Below are positions 1-5,252 of a stretch of 5,252 nt of DNA, piece after piece. The translations under genes and the position numbers were made by a program. Below the pieces are notes generated by a model. The model saw only the letters and a program-made list of their open reading frames with translations. It did not search any database and was not told where the DNA came from. The stretch is from an uncultured Porphyromonadaceae bacterium (GTDB lineage Bacteria; Bacteroidota; Bacteroidia; Bacteroidales; Muribaculaceae), in assembly GCA_947178565.1 (NCBI GenBank), contig CAMWYV010000106.1, positions 1 through 5,252 of the forward strand, read 5' to 3'. How positions within the stretch are numbered: position 1 is the first letter of the stretch; each line of letters begins with the position of its first letter.

Positions 1-1842
1 GAGGTTTACCGCCGTTATCCTGACTTGCAGGAGCAAGCGGACAGCAAGGAATTTTTAGACACGGTGCAGCCGGACGGCGCAGCTTTGAACTTCTTTGAGA
101 GTTACACGCTTGCCGACGGCAGGAACTTGCCTGCTGACAAGGTGCTGGAATATTCAGCAAACGCAGCTATTATGAACGCTTTCCGTGCTTGCTGGGATGC
201 TCATGTGAGCAAACGGCAGCGCAGTGGTAAAAAGGCGCTGGCAGCAAAAGAATTCTGGGTGCGTGCGGCGGGTTCGCTTCCACGACTTGCAGACCGCTGG
301 CCGCACTCATTGCCCGGAAGCGCACGCCGTCTGCAAATGAAAATGGCGGAATATGTGGCGCAAGGTTATGCGTGCTTCATATCCGGCAAGTATCTGAACG
401 GCAACGCGGCGAAAGTTGCTGACGAGAACCGCGAAAGTGTGTTAACCGCACTGTTGGCACACCACAATAACCTCCCTGACACATTGATCGCAGAGGGTTA
501 CAACCGCTTTGCCGATGCAAAGGAATGGCCGAAGATCACCGCTAAGACCGTGGGGGTATGGCGTGAAAAGTTAGGCACAGTGATAAGAGCCGGACGCTTA
601 GGAGTTACGAACTTCCGCAACAATGTGACAATGCAGGTGAAGCGCAGCCGACCGAGCACACCGCTGCTGATGTGGTCGCTTGACGGCTGGACTGTTGAGC
701 TGCTCTATCAGACAACCAAGCAGGACAAAAAGGGGCACAATGTGACTACCTACACCAACCGCCTGACTATGGTTGTGGTGCTTGACGTTTTCAACAACTA
801 TCCGATAGGTTACGCCGTGGGCACACACGAAAACCCGGCACTGATTAAAGAGGCTTTGAGAGATGCAGCGAAGCACACCGCCGAGCTGACCGGGCAAATG
901 CTTCGCGCCAACCAGATACAGAGCGACCGCTACGCTATCAAAACAATGGCGGATCTTTACGCAATAATGGGCGACAATGTGACACCGGCACAGGCTCACA
1001 ACGCTAAGGCTAAGCCTGTAGAACCTTACTTTAACTATCTGAATACAAATTATTGCATACGCTGCAATAACTGGTCGGGCTTCGGCATTACGAGCAACCC
1101 GAAACGTCAGCCGAACAGCGACGCGCTCAACAGCCTACGTCACCAGTTCCCCGATGAAGCAGGACTCCGCGCACAGATTGACGAAATGATGCGGTTGGAG
1201 CGCATGGGCAAATATGAGGCATTTGCGGCTGGACTGGAGAAGCTAAAACCGGAACACCGCCTGCCTATGAGCCGCGAAAGCTACCTGCTTAACTTCGGTG
1301 CTTCAACAGGTTTCAAAAATGTGCTGGAGGGTTGCGGACTCCGCCCCACAATTTTAGGCGTTAAGCGTGATTATGATTGCTTTGATCTGAGCTTCCGCGA
1401 CCACGCCGCAGAGCGCTGGACGGTGCTGTATGACCCGGACGACCTCAGCAGCGTGTTGGCAGTGAATGAGGCCGGCACACGCCGCTATATCATGGAGGAG
1501 AAGTATGTGCAGCCTATGGCATTGGCAGACCGGTCGGAGGCCGACACCCGAGAGCTCCAGAGAATACGCGACTATAACAAGGCATTGGAGGCACGTACAG
1601 CCGAGCGCATGGGCGCGGCATACCGTCGCACCGAGGAGATAATTGCCGGCACCCCGGTACTTCGCGGAAGCATTGAGGACCGCCTGCTGATTACCGACAG
1701 CCGCGGACAGCATAAAGACCGCCGGAGTGAAAAGAGACTGACCGCCGCCGACATTGAAGCGCTTGACGTTGAAGCGGTGGAAGTACCGATTTATCAGCCG
1801 GGCGATTGTGACAATGAGACAGTAAATTATAACATATTCTAA
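1..1842 (+). CDS. Mu-type DDE transposase (A protein), 5' partial
   Basis: Catalyses end cleavage and strand transfer in replicative transposition. Residue numbers count codons from base 1; 613 codons precede the TAA. A helix-turn-helix-like segment lies around residues 100-145 and a second near 178-200, suiting the DNA-binding part of MuA. The catalytic core follows: first Asp at D228 (WSLDGW), a conserved non-catalytic strand VVLDVFNNYPIGY around 259-271, second Asp at D309 (IQSDRYA) and Glu at E341 (KPVEPYF). Residues about 445-510 (including WTVLYDPDDL) resemble the Mu transposase C-terminal beta-barrel. A charged helical tail with many Arg and Glu follows at about 510-550, where MuA contacts MuB and ClpX. 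The frame is open to base 1, and the TTG at 25 is only the first start-like codon inside the window, so the true start lies upstream. MuA is 663 residues, so roughly 50 or more are probably missing. The B gene starts 13 bases downstream. Confidence 0.92.
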   Translation, partial: EVYRRYPDLQEQADSKEFLDTVQPDGAALNFFESYTLADGRNLPADKVLEYSANAAIMNAFRACWDAHVSKRQRSGKKALAAKEFWVRAAGSLPRLADRWPHSLPGSARRLQMKMAEYVAQGYACFISGKYLNGNAAKVADENRESVLTALLAHHNNLPDTLIAEGYNRFADAKEWPKITAKTVGVWREKLGTVIRAGRLGVTNFRNNVTMQVKRSRPSTPLLMWSLDGWTVELLYQTTKQDKKGHNVTTYTNRLTMVVVLDVFNNYPIGYAVGTHENPALIKEALRDAAKHTAELTGQMLRANQIQSDRYAIKTMADLYAIMGDNVTPAQAHNAKAKPVEPYFNYLNTNYCIRCNNWSGFGITSNPKRQPNSDALNSLRHQFPDEAGLRAQIDEMMRLERMGKYEAFAAGLEKLKPEHRLPMSRESYLLNFGASTGFKNVLEGCGLRPTILGVKRDYDCFDLSFRDHAAERWTVLYDPDDLSSVLAVNEAGTRRYIMEEKYVQPMALADRSEADTRELQRIRDYNKALEARTAERMGAAYRRTEEIIAGTPVLRGSIEDRLLITDSRGQHKDRRSEKRLTAADIEALDVEAVEVPIYQPGDCDNETVNYNIF

Positions 1843-1855
1843 AACGTAAAAGGTC

Positions 1856-2713
1856 ATGACAGACAACGAAAAAAAGCAGATAAGCGAACAGCTCCGCGCA
1901 TACTGTGAGCAAAAAGGGAGCCAGAACAAAGCGGCTGCAAGCCTTAACGGAGTGAGCAGCGCAACCGTCAGCAAAATACTTTCCGGACAGTGGGGAACCA
2001 TTGCCGACGATATGTGGCGCAGCATAGCCGGACAGATAGGAGCCGGCAAGACAGCCGAGGGGTGGCAACTTGTGCCGACCCGCGCTTACAAGACCATGAC
2101 GTTCACACTGGAAAGCGCGCAGCGTGAAGCGCTTGTTATGGGCGTTATCGGTGAAGCCGGAAGCGGCAAAACCGAGGCAATTAAAACCTACACCGCCGGA
2201 GGACGCAACGTGTACCATTTAGTGTGCTCCGAATACTGGAACCGCCGCACTTTTATGGCTAAGGTGCTCCAGACAATGGGGGTGACATACAGCGGCAGCA
2301 CTGTTGCCGATATGATGGACACTATTGTTGACACGTTGAAGCGCAAGGAGTCACCGCTTATTGTGCTGGACGAAGCAGACAAGCTGAGCGATCAGGTGCT
2401 TTACTTTTTCATAAGCCTGTATAATCAGCTCGAGGGTCATTGTGGCATAATAATGACCGCCACCCGATACCTTAAGGCGAGAATCGAAAAGGGTGTGCGT
2501 CTGAACCGCAAGGGCTATGCTGAAATTTTCAGCCGTATAGGTCGCAAGTTCGTTGAACTGCCCCTGCTGAACAGTGAGGACGTGGCGGCTGTGTGCGTGG
2601 CTAACGGCATAACAGAGGCTAAGACCATTAACGGCATAGTTGATGAAGCCGATGGCGACCTCAGACGTGTTAAACGCAGCGTATGGGCTAAGGTGAAAGG
2701 AGGCGCGAAATGA
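1856..2713 (+). CDS. MuB-like AAA ATPase, target-DNA selection protein
   Basis: 285 residues, close to the 312 of MuB. MuB-type proteins form ATP-dependent filaments on target DNA, stimulate the transposase and give target immunity. Residues about 10-62 form a Cro/C1-type helix-turn-helix (QNKAAASLNGVSSATVSKIL), matching the N-terminal DNA-binding domain of MuB. The ATPase domain has Walker A GEAGSGKT at 99-106, Walker B LIVLDEAD at 168-175, a sensor-1-like strand GIIMTATR at 197-204 and a possible arginine finger in FSRIGR at 225-230. The C-terminus is basic (RRVKRSVWAKVKGGAK). The ATG lies 13 bases after the transposase stop; the preceding AAAAGG is at best a weak ribosome site. Its stop overlaps the next start in ATGA. 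The position immediately after A supports the assignment over a generic AAA ATPase. Confidence 0.92.
   Translation: MTDNEKKQISEQLRAYCEQKGSQNKAAASLNGVSSATVSKILSGQWGTIADDMWRSIAGQIGAGKTAEGWQLVPTRAYKTMTFTLESAQREALVMGVIGEAGSGKTEAIKTYTAGGRNVYHLVCSEYWNRRTFMAKVLQTMGVTYSGSTVADMMDTIVDTLKRKESPLIVLDEADKLSDQVLYFFISLYNQLEGHCGIIMTATRYLKARIEKGVRLNRKGYAEIFSRIGRKFVELPLLNSEDVAAVCVANGITEAKTINGIVDEADGDLRRVKRSVWAKVKGGAK
2696..2703 (+). promoter_or_regulatory. Shine-Dalgarno-like AAAGGAGG before the 2710 start
   Basis: AAAGGAGG sits six bases before the ATG at 2710, an ideal position for a ribosome binding site, and inside the last codons of the B gene. It supports translation of the overlapping downstream gene independently of, or coupled to, B. 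The other starts in the window lack an obvious equivalent. It could be a by-product of the Val-Lys-Gly-Gly codons of B. Confidence 0.5.
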
Positions 2714-3009
2714 GGGCAACAATTGACTGGGATTGCGGTAGTTATGTTGTGTTAGTCTTAATGCCGGAATCACGCGCCAATTTGGACGATGTCACATGGC
2801 GTGCACTTCTTAGCTTCGGAAAAAATGAGACTTTAGCAAAAAGGTGTGCCAAGGCATTGAGTGCACAAAGGTGGAACGATGCACAGCTTTTTGAGCTTCA
2901 TAAAAATTACAATGTGAAGCAAGAGGTCACAGACTTTGAATGGGAGTGCTATAACACAGAGCTCGCCACATTTAGCAAAATCGTGTATAAGAAAGAAAAC
3001 AAGCAATGA
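2710..3009 (+). CDS. Small hypothetical protein, 99 aa
   Basis: I do not recognise this protein. It is 99 residues long, with no signal peptide or membrane span. An N-terminal strand-like part (YVVLVLMPES, 12-21) is followed by a helical, Lys- and Ala-rich middle (about 38-55) and an aromatic, acidic stretch (DFEWECYNTE, 75-84) before a basic tail (YKKENKQ). Reality is supported by a good Shine-Dalgarno-like sequence, ATGA overlaps with the genes on both sides and an uninterrupted frame in a compact operon. By hand count, bases 2761-3000 are 103 G+C of 240 (43%), against 55-62% in sampled 60-base stretches of the A and B genes, suggesting a different history or weaker codon constraint. Its place between B and the RecA-like ATPase suggests an accessory early function, but no function can be assigned. 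Confidence 0.75.
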   Translation: MRATIDWDCGSYVVLVLMPESRANLDDVTWRALLSFGKNETLAKRCAKALSAQRWNDAQLFELHKNYNVKQEVTDFEWECYNTELATFSKIVYKKENKQ

Positions 3010-3266
3010 AGCCGTACCCTGTAATTTTCAAGTATAGCACACACTTTGACCTGATGCCGGCGTGGGTGCCTCCGGTGCTCCAGAACTGGCTCGAGGAGGG
3101 TTGGACGTGTGACATAACAGTTAAGCGCGTAAATGGCTGCTACGGTCGTAAAACCGCCCGCGTGATAATCCAAGCAAGCTCCACCGAGGAACTTGACGCA
3201 AAGCGCAGAGCATTTAACGCGATGATCGAGGCGCAGGGATATGGACCCGACGCAAATAAAAAGTAA
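3006..3266 (+). CDS. Small hypothetical protein, 86 aa
   Basis: Unrecognised 86-residue protein, probably cytoplasmic. The N-terminal half is rich in aromatic residues and proline (PAWVPPVLQNWLEEGW, about 18-33). A strand-like basic stretch follows (DITVKRVNG and GRKTARVIIQAS, about 36-58), then a C-terminal amphipathic helix (STEELDAKRRAFNAMIEA, about 59-76). This looks like a small alpha/beta fold, but no family can be named. The start overlaps the preceding stop as ATGA, so translation is probably coupled. The stop is six bases before the RecA-like ATPase start, so the two may be expressed together. No Shine-Dalgarno sequence is evident. Confidence 0.75.
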   Translation: MKPYPVIFKYSTHFDLMPAWVPPVLQNWLEEGWTCDITVKRVNGCYGRKTARVIIQASSTEELDAKRRAFNAMIEAQGYGPDANKK

Positions 3267-3272
3267 CCTACA

Positions 3273-3920
3273 ATGAGCAGAGCGATAAGCAATAAAAACG
3301 TATTGGCAGCACAGTTTGAGACGGCGAACTTCACCGGGCCATATCTGGCGAGCTTCGGCCGTCCCGAACTGCGGGGCGCGTGGATAGTCTGGGGCGGTAG
3401 CGGTTCAGGTAAAACTACGTTCACGCTCATGCTCTGCAAGTATCTGGCGGGCTTCCGGCGTGTGGCTTACGACTCACTCGAGCAGGGGTTGAGCCTGTCA
3501 CTGCAAAAGGCGTGGGAGCGCGTGGCAATGGAGGAAGCAGGCAGCAACATTATTCTGCTGAATAAAGAAGATTTACCGGAATTGCGTGCACGACTTCGGA
3601 AGCGTAAAAGCCCCGAAATAATCGTAATTGACAGTGTGCAGTATCTTACAAAATTCTATATGCAGCAGTTTAAGGAGCTCAAAGCTGAATTTCCCAACAA
3701 GCTATTTATTTTCATAAGCCAGGTGGATAAAGCAGAGAAAGACCCGGACGGATATGTGGCAAAGAAAATAAGATATGATGCAGACATAAAAATCCGTGTA
3801 GAGGGTTACAAAGCCTTTGTAACGACCCGATACGAGGACTCCGAAAAGGGCGAGGGCGGCGCTGACTTCATAATATGGGAAAAGGGCGCAGCCGACTACT
3901 GGGCACAACAAATAAAATAA
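3273..3920 (+). CDS. RecA/DnaB-like P-loop ATPase, compact
   Basis: 215-residue single-domain ATPase of the RecA/RadA/DnaB superfamily rather than the AAA+ fold of the B protein. Visible motifs are Walker A GGSGSGKT at 41-48, a strand-plus-Glu motif VAYDSLEQG at 64-72 with E70 in the place of the catalytic Glu of RecA and DnaB, Walker B EIIVIDS at 115-121, and FIFISQVDK at 145-153 matching the IFINQ/LSQ strand of RecA and DnaB (Q150). A late VTTRYEDSEKGEG segment (183-195, R186) resembles the KNRFG-type hairpin of RadA and DnaB. It lacks the RecA N- and C-terminal domains and a DnaB N-domain. Phage proteins of this size and layout include Sak4-type recombinases and generic AAA_24/AAA_25 ATPases; which applies here is open. 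It follows the 86-aa gene by six bases and precedes gemA by eight. A role in recombination or replication is inferred. Confidence 0.82.
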   Translation: MSRAISNKNVLAAQFETANFTGPYLASFGRPELRGAWIVWGGSGSGKTTFTLMLCKYLAGFRRVAYDSLEQGLSLSLQKAWERVAMEEAGSNIILLNKEDLPELRARLRKRKSPEIIVIDSVQYLTKFYMQQFKELKAEFPNKLFIFISQVDKAEKDPDGYVAKKIRYDADIKIRVEGYKAFVTTRYEDSEKGEGGADFIIWEKGAADYWAQQIK

Positions 3921-3928
3921 CCGAGACT

Positions 3929-4417
3929 ATGGCAAAAAAGGAAAATAAAACAATGGATCAAATTCACCGTGGACTACTTAAGAAGTTCCACACCCTTTGC
4001 ACGGTTCTGGGGCTTGATGATGATGCGAAGCGCGCGATCCTGACGGGCTGGGGCGTAGAGAGCAGCCGCGATCTGAGCCAACACCAGTTAATAGATATTT
4101 GCGCGAAGCTGAGCGAACAGGTAGATCACACGCAGGGCACCGCCAGACTGGACAAACTGCGCAAGCAGGTAATTGCTTCAATAGGTCGCTGGCTCCGAGA
4201 AACCGGGCAAACCGAAAATATAAGCATAATAAAAGGCATTGCAATGCGCGCCAGCGGTTACAATGACTTCAACAAGATACCAAGGGAGCGACTGCGCAAC
4301 CTCATAGCGACATTTAACAACAAGGTCAAGGACGCCCGGGTGGTTGATGCGCTCACTGATGCGCTGCTGATGCAGGCCGGAGTCCGGCAGACAAATTTTG
4401 ACCCAACACTAAATTAA
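3929..4417 (+). CDS. GemA/Gp16 family protein (DUF1018)
   Basis: 162 residues matching the Gp16/GemA family of Mu-like phages. The N-terminal half has the family pattern IHRGLLKKFHTLCTVLGLDD (12-31), then AKRAILTGWGVESSRDLS (33-50). The second block has LDKLRKQVIASIGRWLRE (74-91), an IIKGIAMRASG helix (100-110) and the closing IPRERLRNLIATFNNK (117-132), followed by about 30 extra residues. In Mu, GemA (gp16) is an early protein reported to affect host gene expression and DNA topology; the biochemical role is unclear. I chose the ATG at 3929, eight bases after the preceding stop. An in-frame ATG at 3875 would add 18 residues but overlap the ATPase gene by 46 bases, and those residues look like frame read-through. 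Another ATG at 3953 is possible. Confidence 0.85.
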   Translation: MAKKENKTMDQIHRGLLKKFHTLCTVLGLDDDAKRAILTGWGVESSRDLSQHQLIDICAKLSEQVDHTQGTARLDKLRKQVIASIGRWLRETGQTENISIIKGIAMRASGYNDFNKIPRERLRNLIATFNNKVKDARVVDALTDALLMQAGVRQTNFDPTLN

Positions 4418-4422
4418 CAGAT

Positions 4423-4590
4423 ATGAGAGACAAGACAAGAAAGCGACTCAGAAAATGCACTTACCCGCTGCATTGGATATGGTTAGCTTTATCGGTAATA
4501 ATAGGCTATTCGGGTGCTTTGCTGGTGATGTTAGCTTACACCATGTTAGGCGACTTAAAAGAAGCAAAGCGAGTATTTGGAAGATTATGA
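4423..4590 (+). CDS. Small single-span membrane protein, 55 aa
   Basis: A 55-residue open frame from ATG 4423 to TGA 4588-4590. The first 11 residues carry seven Arg/Lys (MRDKTRKRLRK). One hydrophobic segment follows at about 16-42 (including WIWLALSVIIGYSGALLVML), then a short charged tail (DLKEAKRVFGRL). The positive-inside rule predicts the N-terminus in the cytoplasm. The start is five bases after the gemA stop and the stop overlaps the next ATG as ATGA, the same coupling seen elsewhere here. That context and the clean membrane topology argue for a real gene over the longer overlapping frame read from ATG 4455. No family is recognised. Possible roles for a tiny early membrane protein include host take-over or superinfection exclusion, but this is speculation; it is far from any lysis cassette in the window. 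Confidence 0.72.
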   Translation: MRDKTRKRLRKCTYPLHWIWLALSVIIGYSGALLVMLAYTMLGDLKEAKRVFGRL

Positions 4591-4751
4591 GCAAGGAACT
4601 TGAAAAGGTTACAGCGATGATCCGGGAGCAAATAGCACACTTGCCCGAAAATACAAGAATCGAATTGCTGGACGCGCTGGCATGTGGGGCAAGTGAGGAA
4701 GCCGGACACCTGACGTTTGACTCCCCGGATGCAGTGACTTACGAAGATTAA
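4587..4751 (+). CDS. Small acidic hypothetical protein, 54 aa
   Basis: 54-residue protein starting at the ATG that overlaps the membrane protein's stop. The N-terminal half is probably helical (MSKELEKVTAMIREQIAHLP, 1-20, then RIELLDALACG, 24-34). The C-terminal half is acidic (SEEAGHLTFDSPDAVTYED). In all it has 12 Asp/Glu against four Lys/Arg. The same frame is open upstream to an ATG at 4455, giving 98 residues, but the extra 44 residues read through the membrane-protein gene, look like out-of-frame translation and lack a sensible start context, so the short form is preferred. The family is not recognised. The tight coupling suggests it is made together with the membrane protein and perhaps acts with it, which is inference. 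Confidence 0.62.
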   Translation: MSKELEKVTAMIREQIAHLPENTRIELLDALACGASEEAGHLTFDSPDAVTYED

Positions 4752-4758
4752 CGCTGGG

Positions 4759-4781
4759 CGGTGTAAAAGGACAAGACACCG
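4759..4781 (+). other. Small hairpin in the 4752-4826 gap
   Basis: CGGTGT (4759-4764) and ACACCG (4776-4781) are perfect inverted copies around an 11-base loop. No run of T follows, so it does not qualify as an intrinsic terminator. It lies eight bases into the only sizeable intergenic gap of the window. It could be an mRNA-processing or stability element, or chance. Confidence 0.35.
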
Positions 4782-4826
4782 AAACAGTTAAACACAATTT
4801 AATAACCGCTTAAACAGTATTAAAAA
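4782..4826 (+). promoter_or_regulatory. AT-rich leader before the DUF3164-like gene, possible regulatory stretch
   Basis: After the hairpin the gap becomes AT-rich and carries a repeated TTAAACA (4788-4794 and 4810-4816) spaced 22 bases apart, about two helical turns, with AAACAGT also repeated (4782-4788 and 4812-4818). An A-run lies immediately before the ATG, a common translation-start context in Bacteroidota. I could not identify a convincing Bacteroidota -33/-7 promoter pair, so a separate promoter for the next gene is only a possibility. Confidence 0.25.
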
Positions 4827-5252
4827 ATGAGCGAACAAGTAACAATGACCGCCGATGAGCGCGCCGAATGGGAAGCGTTTAAGGCAGAAAAAGCGAAAAA
4901 AGAAGCTGCGGAACTTCGCAAGCAGCAGCGTGAGACTTACCAAGAGTTAGTCAACGATGAATTGGCGGCAGCCATTCCGGAACTGCGCGCCCTGAGCGAG
5001 CAGATTAAAACCACCAAGGACACATTATTCAGCAACTTCCGCGCTGTGCTGGATATGAAAGCCGATGTCGTGGGCTTCAAAGAGGATGGGCAGTATAGCC
5101 ACACATTCACCAACACTGACAGCAGTCTCCGCCTGACCTTAGGCGTTAACACCGTTGACGGATGGACTGACATGGCGGAAACCGGTATCGCAATGGTGCG
5201 CCGCTATCTGGAGAGCTTAGCGACCGATGACAAGAGCAAAGCACTTGTTAAT
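4827..5252 (+). CDS. DUF3164-like phage protein, 3' partial
   Basis: 142 codons to the edge with no stop, so the C-terminus is missing. Residues about 9-47 form a highly charged helix or coiled coil (for example ERAEWEAFKAEKAKKEAAEL). A helical part follows to about 80, then a strand-rich section (YSHTFTNTD at 90-98, LRLTLGVNTVDGW at 101-113) and a final helix (MAETGIAMVRRYLESLATDD, 116-135). This helix-strand-helix arrangement, with the GIAMVRRYL region near the end, matches my recollection of DUF3164 proteins in Mu-like early regions, usually around 200 residues. Their function is not established. The ATG at 4827 follows an A-run; an in-frame ATG at 4845 is an alternative. The 75-base gap upstream is the largest in the window, so this gene might have its own expression signal. 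Confidence 0.68.
   Translation, partial: MSEQVTMTADERAEWEAFKAEKAKKEAAELRKQQRETYQELVNDELAAAIPELRALSEQIKTTKDTLFSNFRAVLDMKADVVGFKEDGQYSHTFTNTDSSLRLTLGVNTVDGWTDMAETGIAMVRRYLESLATDDKSKALVN

Larger units (their letters stand above)
1..5252 (+). mobile_element. Mu-like transposable prophage, early region (partial)
   Basis: The order transposase A, ATPase B, small unknown genes, GemA/Gp16-family protein and DUF3164-like protein, all on one strand and nearly without gaps, is the early region of a Mu-like transposable phage. The element runs past both edges: the transposase frame is open at base 1 and the last gene has no stop by base 5252. Phage ends, the repressor/Ner control region and the late head and tail genes are not in the window, so neither boundary nor target-site duplication can be assessed. 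Whether the element is active is unknown, but no frameshift or premature stop was seen in any of the genes, which is consistent with an intact early region. Confidence 0.88.

Noticed and set aside
598..999. Minus-strand open frame of 133 codons
   Set aside because: Antisense to the catalytic core of the transposase, with no recognisable protein features.
1354..2049. Long minus-strand open frame (231 codons) across the A-B junction
   Set aside because: It lies antisense to two well-supported genes. Its translation is rich in Cys, His and Leu without domain pattern, and it has no operon context.
1691..2218. Minus-strand open frame of 175 codons
   Set aside because: Antisense to the transposase tail and the B helix-turn-helix/ATPase; composition looks like a shadow frame.
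2351..2773. Minus-strand open frame of 140 codons
   Set aside because: Covers the Walker B half of the MuB-like gene in antisense, with no motif or start context.
3273..3920. Replicative DnaB helicase or full RecA
   Set aside because: At 215 residues it has only the ATPase core, without the DnaB N-domain or the RecA flanking domains.
3875..3928. Upstream start for the GemA-like protein
   Set aside because: It would overlap the ATPase gene by 46 bases, and the added 18 residues fall outside the family pattern. ATG 3929 follows the stop by eight bases.
4455..4586. 44-residue N-terminal extension of the 54-aa acidic protein
   Set aside because: It overlaps the better-supported membrane-protein frame; ATG 4587 overlaps that gene's stop in the operon's usual ATGA form.
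4759..4800. Intrinsic terminator after the 54-aa gene
   Set aside because: The stem is only six base pairs with an 11-base loop, and no T-run follows.
1..5252. Phage end sequences, attachment site or target duplication
   Set aside because: The window is internal: genes are open at both edges and no terminal inverted or repeated A-binding sites were recognised.

Overview
The window is the early, replication-side part of a Mu-like transposable phage (prophage). All supported genes lie on the + strand, packed head to tail with three 4-base ATGA start/stop overlaps and mostly very short gaps. The diagnostic pair is a MuA-type DDE transposase (open at the left edge) followed directly by a MuB-type AAA ATPase with an N-terminal helix-turn-helix. 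A GemA/Gp16-family protein and a DUF3164-like protein further along are typical companions in Mu-like early regions. The details of the transposase and the DUF3164-like protein resemble versions I associate with Bacteroidales prophages. Most starts are preceded by A-rich sequence with little Shine-Dalgarno signal, which also fits Bacteroidota. The host call is inference only.

Layout: 1-1842 transposase A (5' end outside the window); 1856-2713 target-selection ATPase B; 2710-3009 and 3006-3266 two small unknown proteins chained by ATGA overlaps; 3273-3920 a compact RecA/DnaB-like P-loop ATPase; 3929-4417 GemA/Gp16; 4423-4590 a short single-span membrane protein; 4587-4751 a small acidic protein overlapping it by ATGA; 4752-4826 the only sizeable non-coding gap, with a small hairpin; 4827-5252 a DUF3164-like protein running off the right edge.

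How they work together: A would carry out strand transfer of the phage ends, and B would bind target DNA with ATP, deliver it to A and confer target immunity. The second, RecA-like ATPase is not part of the classical Mu early set and may add a recombination or replication function. GemA and DUF3164 proteins are recurrent in these regions but poorly understood. No repressor, Ner, phage end, attachment site or structural gene is visible. No RNA gene, CRISPR array or insertion sequence was seen. The least explained parts are the unknown pair at 2710-3266 (the first is markedly more AT-rich than A and B), the RecA-like ATPase, and the small membrane/acidic pair at 4423-4751.
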